From Frigidibacter oleivorans (GTDB lineage: Bacteria; Pseudomonadota; Alphaproteobacteria; Rhodobacterales; Rhodobacteraceae), in NCBI RefSeq assembly GCF_003993775.1, contig NZ_RJRZ01000013.1, positions 32,598-96,597 of the forward strand: DNA of 64,000 nt, read 5' to 3'. The position numbers and the translations under genes were made by a program. The notes under the pieces are model-generated. The model was given only the letters and a program-made list of their open reading frames with translations. It ran no database searches and was not told the DNA's origin. Shown in pieces: positions 43,936-51,977 of this stretch. Positions within the stretch are counted from its first letter, which is position 1. Every line of letters begins with the position of its first letter.

Positions 43936-45150
43936 TCACGAAACCGATTTCAGCCGCTTCCCCTCGGGGTCGTGCTCGACCCGCTTGGCGATGTCCTTGG
44001 TCCAGGCCGAGACGGCGGGCACGCGGCTGCGGTCGATGCGGTGGGCGAATTTCTTCGCCACGTCCACCACCTCGGACAGCAGGCCCTCGGCCAGCGTGGT
44101 CGGGTTCAGGCCCAGCGACAGGAACTGGTCGTTCTTCACGATCAGGTCGTTCTCCTCGGCCTCCTTGCGGGGGTTCGGCAGGTAGGCGACCTTCGCCCCG
44201 GTCATCTTCGCCACCAGTTCCGCCAGATCGCGGACGCGGTGGGTCTCGGTCATCTGGTTGAAGATGCGCACCCGCTCGCCCGCCTTCGGCGCATCGCCGA
44301 TCGCCAGTTCGATGCAGCGCACGCAGTCGCGGATATGGATGAAGGCGCGGGTCTGGCCGCCGGTGCCGTGCACCGTCAGCGGGAAGCCGATCGCCGCCTG
44401 AATCAGGAAGCGGTTCAGCACCGTGCCATAGTCGCCATCATAGTCGAAGCGGTTGATCAGCTGCGGATGGCGCGCGGTCTGGTCGGTATGGGTGCCCCAG
44501 ACGATGCCCTGATGCAGGTCGGTGATCCGCAGCCCGTCGTTCTGGGCGTAGAACTGGAAGAGGATCTGATCGAGGCTCTTGGTCATGTGATAGACCGAGC
44601 CGGGCCGCGTCGGATACAGGATCTGCTGCGGCTTTTTGCCGGTGGGGGTCTCGATCTCGATGTCGAGATAGCCCTCGGGGATCGGCGCGCCGACCGAGGA
44701 ATAGCCATAGACGCCCATCGTCCCCAGATGGACCAGATGCGCGTCGATGCCGGTTTCGACCATCGCGGCCAGCAGGTTATGCGTGGCGTTGACGTTGTTG
44801 TTGACGGTGTAGACCTTGTGGCGGTCGGTCTTCATCGAATAGGGCGCGGCGCGCTGTTCGGCGAAATGGATGATCGCCTCGGGCTGGAACTCGGCCAGGA
44901 AGTTCTTGATGCGGTCGTATTCGCGCAGGTCGAGGAAGTGGAAGTGCAGCTTCTCGCCCGTTTCCTGCTGCCAGATCCGGCACCGTTCCTGGATCGAATC
45001 CATGGGGGTCAGCGACTGCACGCCCAGTTCGGTGTCGATCCAGCGCCGCGACAGGTTGTCGACGATATGCACCTCGTGCCCAAGGCTCGACAGGTGCAGG
45101 ACCGTGGGCCAACCCACGAAGCCGTCGCCTCCCAGTACCGCAATCCGCAT
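43936..45150 (-). CDS. sqdB: UDP-sulfoquinovose synthase SqdB
   Basis: A 404-residue extended SDR making UDP-sulfoquinovose from UDP-glucose and sulfite, first step of sulfolipid synthesis. Signatures: RIAVLGGDGFVGWPTVLHLS, HFAEQRAAPYSMKT, YTVNNNVNATHNLLAA, the catalytic region GSVYHMTKSLDQ, and FNQMTETHRVRDLAELVAK. All are characteristic SqdB sequences. GGAGAG precedes the start, and a 23-bp perfect palindrome lies 26 bases upstream. Confidence 0.97.
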   Translation of the reverse strand: MRIAVLGGDGFVGWPTVLHLSSLGHEVHIVDNLSRRWIDTELGVQSLTPMDSIQERCRIWQQETGEKLHFHFLDLREYDRIKNFLAEFQPEAIIHFAEQRAAPYSMKTDRHKVYTVNNNVNATHNLLAAMVETGIDAHLVHLGTMGVYGYSSVGAPIPEGYLDIEIETPTGKKPQQILYPTRPGSVYHMTKSLDQILFQFYAQNDGLRITDLHQGIVWGTHTDQTARHPQLINRFDYDGDYGTVLNRFLIQAAIGFPLTVHGTGGQTRAFIHIRDCVRCIELAIGDAPKAGERVRIFNQMTETHRVRDLAELVAKMTGAKVAYLPNPRKEAEENDLIVKNDQFLSLGLNPTTLAEGLLSEVVDVAKKFAHRIDRSRVPAVSAWTKDIAKRVEHDPEGKRLKSVS

Positions 45151-45175
45151 GTGCCGCTCTCCTTCCGGTTCGGTT

Positions 45176-45198
45176 GCCCGAACATGCCATGTTCGGGC
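45176..45198. promoter_or_regulatory. 23-bp perfect palindrome between sqdB and the HAD gene
   Basis: GCCCGAACATG at 45176-45186, one base, and CATGTTCGGGC at 45188-45198: two perfect 11-base arms around a single C. It starts 26 bases upstream of sqdB and is 139 bases from the divergent HAD start. Such a long, spacer-poor palindrome is typical of an operator for a dimeric repressor; it could also fold as an RNA hairpin with a small loop in the sqdB leader. Confidence 0.6.
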
Positions 45199-45336
45199 CT
45201 GTGTGTCGCCTTTGCCCTGCGCATCTGTGACATGTCCATGAAAGATTTAAGACAGGCCGGGCGCAGCCGCCCGCCGATGCGCGGGCTTCCGCCGGCGTGG
45301 AACCTGCGCCATAACGACGGATCAGGGAAGGGGACA

Positions 45337-46020
45337 ATGGCGCACAGGGTCGATCTGGTAATCTTCGATTGCGACGGCGTGCTGATCGACAGCGAGATCA
45401 TCAGCGCCCGGATGCTGGTGGCCGAACTGGCGCGGCTGGGGGTGGCCATCGACCTGGCCTATGTGGGGCGGCATTTCCTCGGCCGCAGCTATCCGACGGT
45501 GCTGAAGCTGATCCGGCAGGATTTCGGTCTGATCCTGCCCGCGGATTTCGAGGTACAGTATCGCCAGCGCCTACTGGCCGCCTTCGAGGCCGGGCTGACG
45601 GTGATGCCGGGGGTGGAGCCGGTGCTGCGGGCCCTGCCGCGGCCGTGGTGCGTGGCCACCTCGTCGTCGGAGCCGCGGGCGCGGCGGTCGCTGCAGATCG
45701 CGGGGCTGGCCGATCTGGTGGGCGAGCGGCTGTTTACCGCCGGCATGGTCGCCAACGGCAAGCCCGCGCCCGACCTGTTCCTGCTGGCGGCCGCGCGGAT
45801 GGGGGCCGATCCCGCCCGCTGTCTGGTGATCGAGGACAGCCTGAACGGCATCCGCGCCGCCCTTGCCGCCGGCATGCAGGTCTGGCGTTTCACCGGCGGC
45901 AGCCATATGGCGGATGCCACCGAACCCGAACCCGAGGATGCCCGCCCGCACGGGCGCTTCGCCCGGTTCGACCATTTCCCGGGCCTCGCCCCGGAGCTGT
46001 TTGCCGAGGCCGCGCGATGA
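45337..46020 (+). CDS. HAD-superfamily phosphatase (subfamily IA)
   Basis: A 227-residue HAD hydrolase: nucleophile motif FDCDGVLIDSE at the start, motif 2 VATSSSEPRARRSL, motif 3 Lys in GKPAPDLFLLAAARMG and motif 4 VIEDSLNGIRAALAAG. Similar proteins act on sugar phosphates such as sorbitol- or mannitol-phosphate-like substrates. It overlaps the regulator by 4 bases, and both precede the polyol uptake genes, so a role in polyol phosphate metabolism is likely but not shown. Confidence 0.85.
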   Translation: MAHRVDLVIFDCDGVLIDSEIISARMLVAELARLGVAIDLAYVGRHFLGRSYPTVLKLIRQDFGLILPADFEVQYRQRLLAAFEAGLTVMPGVEPVLRALPRPWCVATSSSEPRARRSLQIAGLADLVGERLFTAGMVANGKPAPDLFLLAAARMGADPARCLVIEDSLNGIRAALAAGMQVWRFTGGSHMADATEPEPEDARPHGRFARFDHFPGLAPELFAEAAR

Positions 46021-46967
46021 GCCGTTCCGACCATGATCCGAGCCCGCTTGACGATGCCGCCCGCGCGGGCTGGCTGTCCTATGTGGGCGGCATGACGCAG
46101 GACCAGATCGCCGTCGAACTGGGCGTGTCGCGGCAGCGGGCGCAGCGGCTGGTCAGCCGGGCGATGGCCGAGGGGCTGATCCGGGTGCGGCTCGACCACC
46201 GGATCGGCGCCTGCCTGCGGCTGGAGGCGGAGCTGACCCGCCGCTTCGCGCTGATGGAATGCCGGGTGGCGCCGGCGCTGGCCCCCGGTGCCGATCCCGC
46301 CCATGGCATCGCCGGGGTCGCGGCCGAGGTGTTCGAGCGCGTGCTCGCCCGGCCCGAACCCCAGGTGATCGCGGTGGGGACGGGGCGGGCGCTGCGCGGC
46401 ATGGCGGACGAATTGCAGCCGCAGCCCTGCATCCGGCACCGGATCGTGTCGCTGATCGGCAATATCGCCCCGGACGGCTCGGCCAGCTTCTTCGACGTGC
46501 TGATGCGCATCGCCGACAAGCTGCAGGCCCCGCATTACCCGATGCCGGTGCCGGTGATTTCCGACAGTGCCGAGGAGCGTGCCTCCTTCTACCGGCTGCG
46601 CCCGGTGCGGGCGGTGGTCGACCTCGCGCAGCGGGCGGACGCGACCTTCGTGGGCGTGGGCCAGATGGGCGATGACGCGCCGCTCTACAAGGACGGGTTC
46701 ATCACGCTGGACGAACTGCGCGACCTGCAGCGGCAGGGCGCCTCGGGCGAGGTGGCGGGCAATATCTACGACGCCTCGGGCCGCTATCTGGAGACGGAAC
46801 TGATCGGGCGCATGGGCGGGGTGCGGATCGCCCCCGCCAGCGACCGCCCGGTCGTGGGCATCGCCGCCGGTCCGACCAAGGTCGCGGCGATCCGCGCGGC
46901 GCTGACAGGCCGCATCATCAACGCGCTCGTCACCGACGAGACGACGGCGCAGGCGCTTCTGGCCTGA
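46017..46967 (+). CDS. SorC/DeoR-type sugar-binding transcriptional regulator
   Basis: A 316-residue regulator with an N-terminal HTH (about residues 20-55: WLSYVGGMTQDQIAVELGVSRQRAQRLV) and a SorC-type sugar-phosphate-binding C-terminal domain (VIAVGTGRALRGMADEL, VGVGQMGDDAPLYKDGF, NIYDASGRYLETELIGRMGG, VVGIAAGPTKVAAIRAAL). It is the first regulator beside the smo/mtl polyol operon (compare SmoC/MtlR of R. sphaeroides) and probably acts at the palindrome at 47023-47040. Confidence 0.9.
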   Translation: MSRSDHDPSPLDDAARAGWLSYVGGMTQDQIAVELGVSRQRAQRLVSRAMAEGLIRVRLDHRIGACLRLEAELTRRFALMECRVAPALAPGADPAHGIAGVAAEVFERVLARPEPQVIAVGTGRALRGMADELQPQPCIRHRIVSLIGNIAPDGSASFFDVLMRIADKLQAPHYPMPVPVISDSAEERASFYRLRPVRAVVDLAQRADATFVGVGQMGDDAPLYKDGFITLDELRDLQRQGASGEVAGNIYDASGRYLETELIGRMGGVRIAPASDRPVVGIAAGPTKVAAIRAALTGRIINALVTDETTAQALLA

Positions 46968-47022
46968 ATTTGCACGATCTCTGGGCCGCGCACGAAAAAC
47001 TGCGTTGACTTTGGCGGGGGGT

Positions 47023-47040
47023 TGCGAATTATTATTCGCA
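47023..47040 (+). promoter_or_regulatory. Operator overlapping the smoE promoter
   Basis: TGCGAAT-TATT-ATTCGCA: two perfect 7-base arms. Just upstream, TTGACT (47005-47010) is a good -35 box, and the AT-rich centre of the palindrome lies where a -10 box would be (about 17-19 bases on). Repressor binding would thus cover the promoter; the operon gene starts at 47095. Confidence 0.6.
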
Positions 47041-47094
47041 TGGCGGGCAATTGCTCAGAGGAGAGCAGTGCCGATTTGCCGATGGGAGGACTCC

Positions 47095-48405
47095 ATGACC
47101 ATGACGATCCGCGCCCTTCTGGGGGCGTGCGCCGTTGGCGCGCTTGCCACCGCCGCCACTGCCGAGACGATCACCGTCGCCACCGTGAACAACGGCGACA
47201 TGATCCGCATGCAGGGCCTGATGGCAGATTTCGAGGAAAAGCACCCCGATATCGACGTCGAATGGGTGACGCTCGAGGAAAACGTGCTGCGCCAGCGCGT
47301 GACGACCGACATCGCCACCAAGGGCGGACAGTATGACGTGCTGACCATCGGCACCTACGAGGTGCCGATCTGGGGCAAGCAGGGCTGGCTGGTCAGCCTG
47401 AACGATCTTCCGGCGGAATATGACGCCGACGACATCCTGCCGGCCATCCGCAACGGCCTGACCATCGACGGCGAGCTCTATGCCGCGCCCTTCTACGGCG
47501 AATCGTCGATGGTGATGTATCGCACCGATCTGATGGAGCAGGCCGGGCTGACGATGCCCGAGGCGCCGACCTGGGACTTCATCAAGGAAGCCGCGGCGGC
47601 GATGACCGACAAGCAGAACGAGGTCTATGGCATCTGCCTGCGCGGCAAGGCCGGCTGGGGCGAGAACATGGCCTTCCTGACCGCCATGGCCAACAGCTAT
47701 GGCGCCAGGTGGTTCGACATGGACTGGCAGCCGCAGTTCGACGGCGAGGCCTGGAAGGCGACGCTGACCGACTACCTCGACCTGATGAACAACTACGGCC
47801 CGCCCGGCGCGGCCAACAACGGCTTCAACGAGAACCTCGCGCTGTTCCAGCAGGGCAAGTGCGGCATGTGGATCGACGCCACCGTCGCCGCCTCCTTCGT
47901 GACCAACGCCGCGGAATCGACCGTGGCCGACAAGGTGGGCTTCGCGCTGGCGCCCGACAAGGGCCTGGGCAAGCGCGGCAACTGGCTGTGGGCGTGGAAC
48001 CTCGCGATCCCGGCCGGGTCGCAGAAGGTGGATGCCGCCAAGGCCTTCGTCGCCTGGGCGACCTCGAAGGACTACCTCGCGCTGGTGGCCGAGGAAGAGG
48101 GCTGGGCCAACGTGCCGCCGGGCACCCGCACCTCGCTGTATGAGAACCCGGAATACCAGAAGGTGCCCTTCGCCAACATGACGCTGGAATCCATCAACGC
48201 GGCGGACCCGACGGCGCCGACCGTGGACGAGGTGCCCTATGTCGGCGTGCAGTTCGTGGCGATCCCGGAATTCCAGGGCATCGGCACGGCGGTGGGCCAG
48301 CAGTTCTCGGCCGCGCTGGCCGGGACGGTGTCCGCAGAACAGGCGCTGCAATCCGCGCAGCAACTGACCGAGCGCGAGATGAAGAAGGCCGGCTACATCA
48401 AGTAA
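47095..48405 (+). CDS. smoE: Polyol ABC transporter substrate-binding protein (SmoE-like)
   Basis: A 436-residue extracellular solute-binding protein, family 1 (CUT1). Signal peptide (RALLGACAVGALATAATA). VNNGDMIRMQGLMADFEEKHPDIDVEWVTLEENVLRQRVTTDIA and PFYGESSMVMYRTDLMEQAGL, with the late WLWAWNLAIPAGSQ, match SmoE, the sorbitol/mannitol-binding protein of R. sphaeroides. GGGAGG precedes the start. A hairpin follows its stop. Confidence 0.92.
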   Translation: MTMTIRALLGACAVGALATAATAETITVATVNNGDMIRMQGLMADFEEKHPDIDVEWVTLEENVLRQRVTTDIATKGGQYDVLTIGTYEVPIWGKQGWLVSLNDLPAEYDADDILPAIRNGLTIDGELYAAPFYGESSMVMYRTDLMEQAGLTMPEAPTWDFIKEAAAAMTDKQNEVYGICLRGKAGWGENMAFLTAMANSYGARWFDMDWQPQFDGEAWKATLTDYLDLMNNYGPPGAANNGFNENLALFQQGKCGMWIDATVAASFVTNAAESTVADKVGFALAPDKGLGKRGNWLWAWNLAIPAGSQKVDAAKAFVAWATSKDYLALVAEEEGWANVPPGTRTSLYENPEYQKVPFANMTLESINAADPTAPTVDEVPYVGVQFVAIPEFQGIGTAVGQQFSAALAGTVSAEQALQSAQQLTEREMKKAGYIK

Positions 48406-48418
48406 GCCGCCCGATCCT

Positions 48419-48452
48419 GCGGCGGGGACGGCTCCTCCCCGGTTCCCGCCGC
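48419..48452 (+). other. Intercistronic hairpin between smoE and smoF
   Basis: Arms GCGGCGGGGA and TTCCCGCCGC pair over 10 positions (one G-T) around a 14-base loop, about 13 bases after the smoE stop, and are followed by a pyrimidine-rich CTTTCTTCTCTC. It may partially attenuate or stabilise the smoE transcript end. Confidence 0.45.
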
Positions 48453-48493
48453 CCTTTCTTCTCTCGCCACCCCTTCGATCAAGGAAATTCGCG

Positions 48494-49366
48494 ATGGCGA
48501 CCCAGGCTTCCCGCGCTGCCGGACGGCTGATGCTTTCGCCGGCGGTCATCCTGCTTCTGGCCTGGATGATCGTGCCGCTGGCGATGACGCTCTACTTCTC
48601 GTTCCTGCGCTACAACCTGCTGATGCCCGGCATGGAGGAATGGACGGGCTTCGACAACTACACCTACTTCCTGACCGATCCCGCCTTCTTCGACGCGCTG
48701 ACCAACACGCTGCTGCTGGTGGTGGGGGTGCTGCTGATCACCACGGTGGGCGGCATCGCGCTGGCCCTGCTGCTGGACCAGCCGTTCTGGGGACAGGGGA
48801 TCGTGCGCGTGCTGGTGATCGCGCCCTTCTTCGTGATGCCCACCGTGTCGGCCCTGGTCTGGAAGAACATGTTCATGAACCCGGTCAACGGGCTCTTCGC
48901 GCATCTGGCCAAGGCACTGGGGTTGCAGCCCTATGACTTCCTCGGGGTGGCGCCGCTGTTTTCCATCACCCTGATCGTCGCATGGCAATGGCTACCCTTC
49001 GCCACGCTGATCCTGCTGACCGCGCTGCAAAGCCTCGACAGCGAACAGCTGGAGGCGGCCGAGATGGACGGGGCGAGCGCGCTGTCGCGGTTCCGCCACA
49101 TCATGCTGCCCCATCTGGCGCGGGCGGCGACGGTCGTGATCCTGATCCAGACGATCTTCCTGCTGTCGACCTTCGCGGAAATCCTCGTCACCACCAATGG
49201 CGGGCCCGGCACGGCATCGACCACGCTGACCTACCTCGTCTACGTGCAGTCTCTGCTGCAGTTCGACGTGGGCGGCGGTGCGGCGGGCGGCATCGTGGCG
49301 GTGATCCTGGCGAATATCGTGGCGATCTTCCTGATGCGGATGATCGGCCGGAATCTGGAGACCTGA
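48494..49366 (+). CDS. smoF: Polyol ABC transporter permease (SmoF-like)
   Basis: A 290-residue CUT1 permease with six helices. The EAA coupling loop reads EAAEMDGASALSRFRHIMLPHL, and the first helix and loop LLAWMIVPLAMTLYFSFLRYNLL are typical. It pairs with the next gene to form the transmembrane channel. The downstream permease starts 1 base after its stop. Confidence 0.93.
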   Translation: MATQASRAAGRLMLSPAVILLLAWMIVPLAMTLYFSFLRYNLLMPGMEEWTGFDNYTYFLTDPAFFDALTNTLLLVVGVLLITTVGGIALALLLDQPFWGQGIVRVLVIAPFFVMPTVSALVWKNMFMNPVNGLFAHLAKALGLQPYDFLGVAPLFSITLIVAWQWLPFATLILLTALQSLDSEQLEAAEMDGASALSRFRHIMLPHLARAATVVILIQTIFLLSTFAEILVTTNGGPGTASTTLTYLVYVQSLLQFDVGGGAAGGIVAVILANIVAIFLMRMIGRNLET

Positions 49367-49367
49367 C

Positions 49368-50198
49368 ATGGCGCGCGCCGCATCCCCCCGCCGCCGGGCG
49401 GTCACCACCGTCATCGCCTGGGCCGTCGGACTGGCGATCTTCTTCCCGATCCTCTGGATCGTGATCCTCAGCTTCAAGTCCGAGGGCGACGCGATCCGCC
49501 CGCCGCTGCAGGTGCTGACCTCGGCCTGGACGACGCATACCTATGCCGAGGTGCAGGAACGGTCGGACTATTTCCGCCATTTCATGAACTCGGTGATCAT
49601 CTCCTTCGGCTCGACGCTGGCGGCGCTGGCCATCGCGATCCCGGCGGCCTGGTCCATGGCCTTCGTGCCGGGCCGCCGGACCAAGGACCTGCTGATGTGG
49701 ATGCTCAGCACCAAGATGCTGCCCGCGGTGGGCGTGCTGGTGCCGATCTACCTGATCTTCCGCGATACCGGGCTGCTGGACACCCGCACGGGGCTGGTGA
49801 TCGTGCTGACGATGATCAACCTGCCGATCGTCGTCTGGATGCTCTACACCTACTTCAAGGAGATCCCGTCCGAGATCCTCGAGGCGGCGCGGATGGACGG
49901 CGCCGGGCTGCGGGACGAGCTGCTGTACGTGCTGACGCCGATGGCGGTGCCGGGCATCGCCTCGACCCTGCTGCTGAACGTGATCCTCGCCTGGAACGAG
50001 GCGTTCTGGACGCTGAACCTGACAGCCTCGAAGGCGGCGCCGCTGACCGCCTTCATCGCCAGCTATTCCAGCCCCGAGGGGCTGTTCTACGCGAAACTGT
50101 CCGCCGCCTCGACGCTGGCCATCGCCCCCATCCTGATCCTCGGCTGGTTCAGCCAGAAGCAGCTGGTGCGCGGTCTGACCTTCGGCGCGGTGAAATAA
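49368..50198 (+). CDS. smoG: Polyol ABC transporter permease (SmoG-like)
   Basis: A 276-residue CUT1 permease of the second type. Its EAA loop is EAARMDGAGLRDELLYVLTPMAVPG; other pieces are FFPILWIVILSFKSEGDAI, WMLSTKMLPAVGVLVPIYLIFRDTGLLDTRTGL and LFYAKLSAASTLAIAPILILGWFSQ. It is followed after 12 bases by the ATPase. Confidence 0.93.
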   Translation: MARAASPRRRAVTTVIAWAVGLAIFFPILWIVILSFKSEGDAIRPPLQVLTSAWTTHTYAEVQERSDYFRHFMNSVIISFGSTLAALAIAIPAAWSMAFVPGRRTKDLLMWMLSTKMLPAVGVLVPIYLIFRDTGLLDTRTGLVIVLTMINLPIVVWMLYTYFKEIPSEILEAARMDGAGLRDELLYVLTPMAVPGIASTLLLNVILAWNEAFWTLNLTASKAAPLTAFIASYSSPEGLFYAKLSAASTLAIAPILILGWFSQKQLVRGLTFGAVK

Positions 50199-50210
50199 GG
50201 AGCCCGGACC

Positions 50211-51209
50211 ATGGGACAGATCGAACTGAAAGGCGTCACCAAGCGCTTCGGCGAAGTCGAGGTGATCCCGCCCCTCGACCTTTCCATCGGCAAGGGCGAA
50301 TTCGTGGTCTTCGTCGGCCCCTCGGGCTGCGGCAAGTCCACGCTGCTGCGGCTGATCGCCGGGCTGGAAGACGTGTCGGGCGGGGTGATCGAGATCGACG
50401 GCCAGGACGCGACCCCGCTGCCGCCCGCGCGGCGCCGGCTGGCGATGGTGTTCCAGAGCTATGCCCTCTACCCCCACATGTCGGTGCGGAAGAACATCGC
50501 CTTCCCGCTGCGGATGGCAAAGATGGACGCGGCCGAGATCGACCGGCGGGTGGAAAGCGCGGCGAAGATCCTCAACCTCGGCGCCTATCTCGACCGCCGC
50601 CCGGGGCAGCTGTCGGGCGGCCAGCGCCAGCGTGTCGCCATCGGCCGGGCCATCGTGCGCGAACCGGCGGCCTTCCTGTTCGACGAACCGCTGTCGAACC
50701 TCGATGCCGCGCTGCGCGTGTCGATGCGGATGGAGATTTCCGAACTGCACCAGTCGCTGGGCACGACGATGATCTACGTCACCCATGACCAGGTCGAGGC
50801 GATGACCATGGCCGACAAGATCGTGGTGCTGAACGCGGGCCGGATCGAGCAGGTGGGTAGCCCGCTGGACCTGTATCGCCGCCCGGCCAACCTGTTCGTG
50901 GCGGGGTTCATCGGCTCGCCGAAGATGAACCTTCTGAACGGGGCCGATGCCGCGCAGCACGGCGCCGCGACCATCGGCATCCGGCCGGAACATCTGCGCG
51001 TCAGCCGCGACAACGGCACCTGGAAGGGCAAGGTCACCGTGTCGGAACATCTGGGATCGGATACTTTCCTGCATGTGGCCACCGATCAGGGGCTGCTCAA
51101 TGCCCGCGTCGGCGGCGAGGTCGAGGCGCGGCATGGCGACACGGTGTGGCTGACGCCCGATCCGGCGCAGCTGCACCGCTTCGGCGCGGACGGGAGGGCG
51201 CTGTCGTGA
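50211..51209 (+). CDS. smoK: Polyol ABC transporter ATPase (SmoK-like, UgpC family)
   Basis: A 332-residue CUT1 ATPase. Walker [10 protein letters not shown] (residues 36-44), signature [16 protein letters not shown], Walker [16 protein letters not shown], switch His in [14 protein letters not shown], and a C-terminal TOBE-type regulatory domain ([11 protein letters not shown]). It powers uptake through the two permeases. Its TGA overlaps the GTG of the sorbitol dehydrogenase. Confidence 0.95.
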   Translation: MGQIELKGVTKRFGEVEVIPPLDLSIGKGEFVVFVGPSGCGKSTLLRLIAGLEDVSGGVIEIDGQDATPLPPARRRLAMVFQSYALYPHMSVRKNIAFPLRMAKMDAAEIDRRVESAAKILNLGAYLDRRPGQLSGGQRQRVAIGRAIVREPAAFLFDEPLSNLDAALRVSMRMEISELHQSLGTTMIYVTHDQVEAMTMADKIVVLNAGRIEQVGSPLDLYRRPANLFVAGFIGSPKMNLLNGADAAQHGAATIGIRPEHLRVSRDNGTWKGKVTVSEHLGSDTFLHVATDQGLLNARVGGEVEARHGDTVWLTPDPAQLHRFGADGRALS

Positions 51210-51967
51210 GGCTTGCGGGGCGGCGCGCGCTGATCACCGGCGGCGCGCGGGGCATCGGCCGCGCCTTTGCCGAAGCCTATCTGCGCGAGGGCGCGACGGT
51301 GACGATCGGCGATATCGACATCGCCCGCGCCGCCGCGACCGCGGCCGAGATCGGGGCCACGGCGCTGCATCTGGACGTGACCGATCCCGCCAGCATCGAG
51401 GCCGCGATGGCGGCGATCCGCGAGGCGGGCGGGATCGACATCCTGATCAACAACGCCGCGATCTTCACCGCCGCCCCGATCGTCGAGATCGCGCGCGCCG
51501 ATTATGACCGCACCTTCGCCATCAACGTCGCGGGCACCCTGTTCACGATGCAGGCGGCGGCGCGGTTGATGATCGAGCAGGGCCGCGGCGGGCGGATCAT
51601 CAACATGGCCAGCCAGGCCGGCCGCCGGGGCGAGGCGCTGGTGGCCGTCTATTGCGCGACCAAGGCCGCTGTCATCAGCCTGACCCAGTCCGCCGGGCTG
51701 GACCTGATCCGCCACGGCATCAACGTCAATGCCATCGCGCCCGGCGTCGTGGATGGCGAGCACTGGGACGGGGTGGACGCCTTCTTCGCCAGATACGAGG
51801 GCAAGGCCCCCGGCCAGAAGAAGCGCGAGGTGGGCGAGGCCGTCCCCTTCGGCCGCATGGGCACCGCCGAGGACCTGACCGGCATGGCCATCTTCCTTGC
51901 CTCGGACGAGGCCCGATACATCGTCGCCCAGACCTACAATGTCGACGGCGGCAACTGGATGAGCTGA
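51206..51967 (+). CDS. smoS: Sorbitol/polyol dehydrogenase (SDR, SmoS-like)
   Basis: A 253-residue NAD-dependent short-chain dehydrogenase. [14 protein letters not shown] is the cofactor site, NNAAIF follows the central strand, and [11 protein letters not shown] holds the catalytic Tyr/Lys. The sequence and position correspond to the L-iditol/sorbitol dehydrogenase (SmoS) of R. sphaeroides, which oxidises sorbitol to fructose and also galactitol. GTG 51206 overlaps the smoK stop (GTGA). Confidence 0.9.
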   Translation: MRLAGRRALITGGARGIGRAFAEAYLREGATVTIGDIDIARAAATAAEIGATALHLDVTDPASIEAAMAAIREAGGIDILINNAAIFTAAPIVEIARADYDRTFAINVAGTLFTMQAAARLMIEQGRGGRIINMASQAGRRGEALVAVYCATKAAVISLTQSAGLDLIRHGINVNAIAPGVVDGEHWDGVDAFFARYEGKAPGQKKREVGEAVPFGRMGTAEDLTGMAIFLASDEARYIVAQTYNVDGGNWMS

Positions 51968-51977
51968 GGACGCCGAC

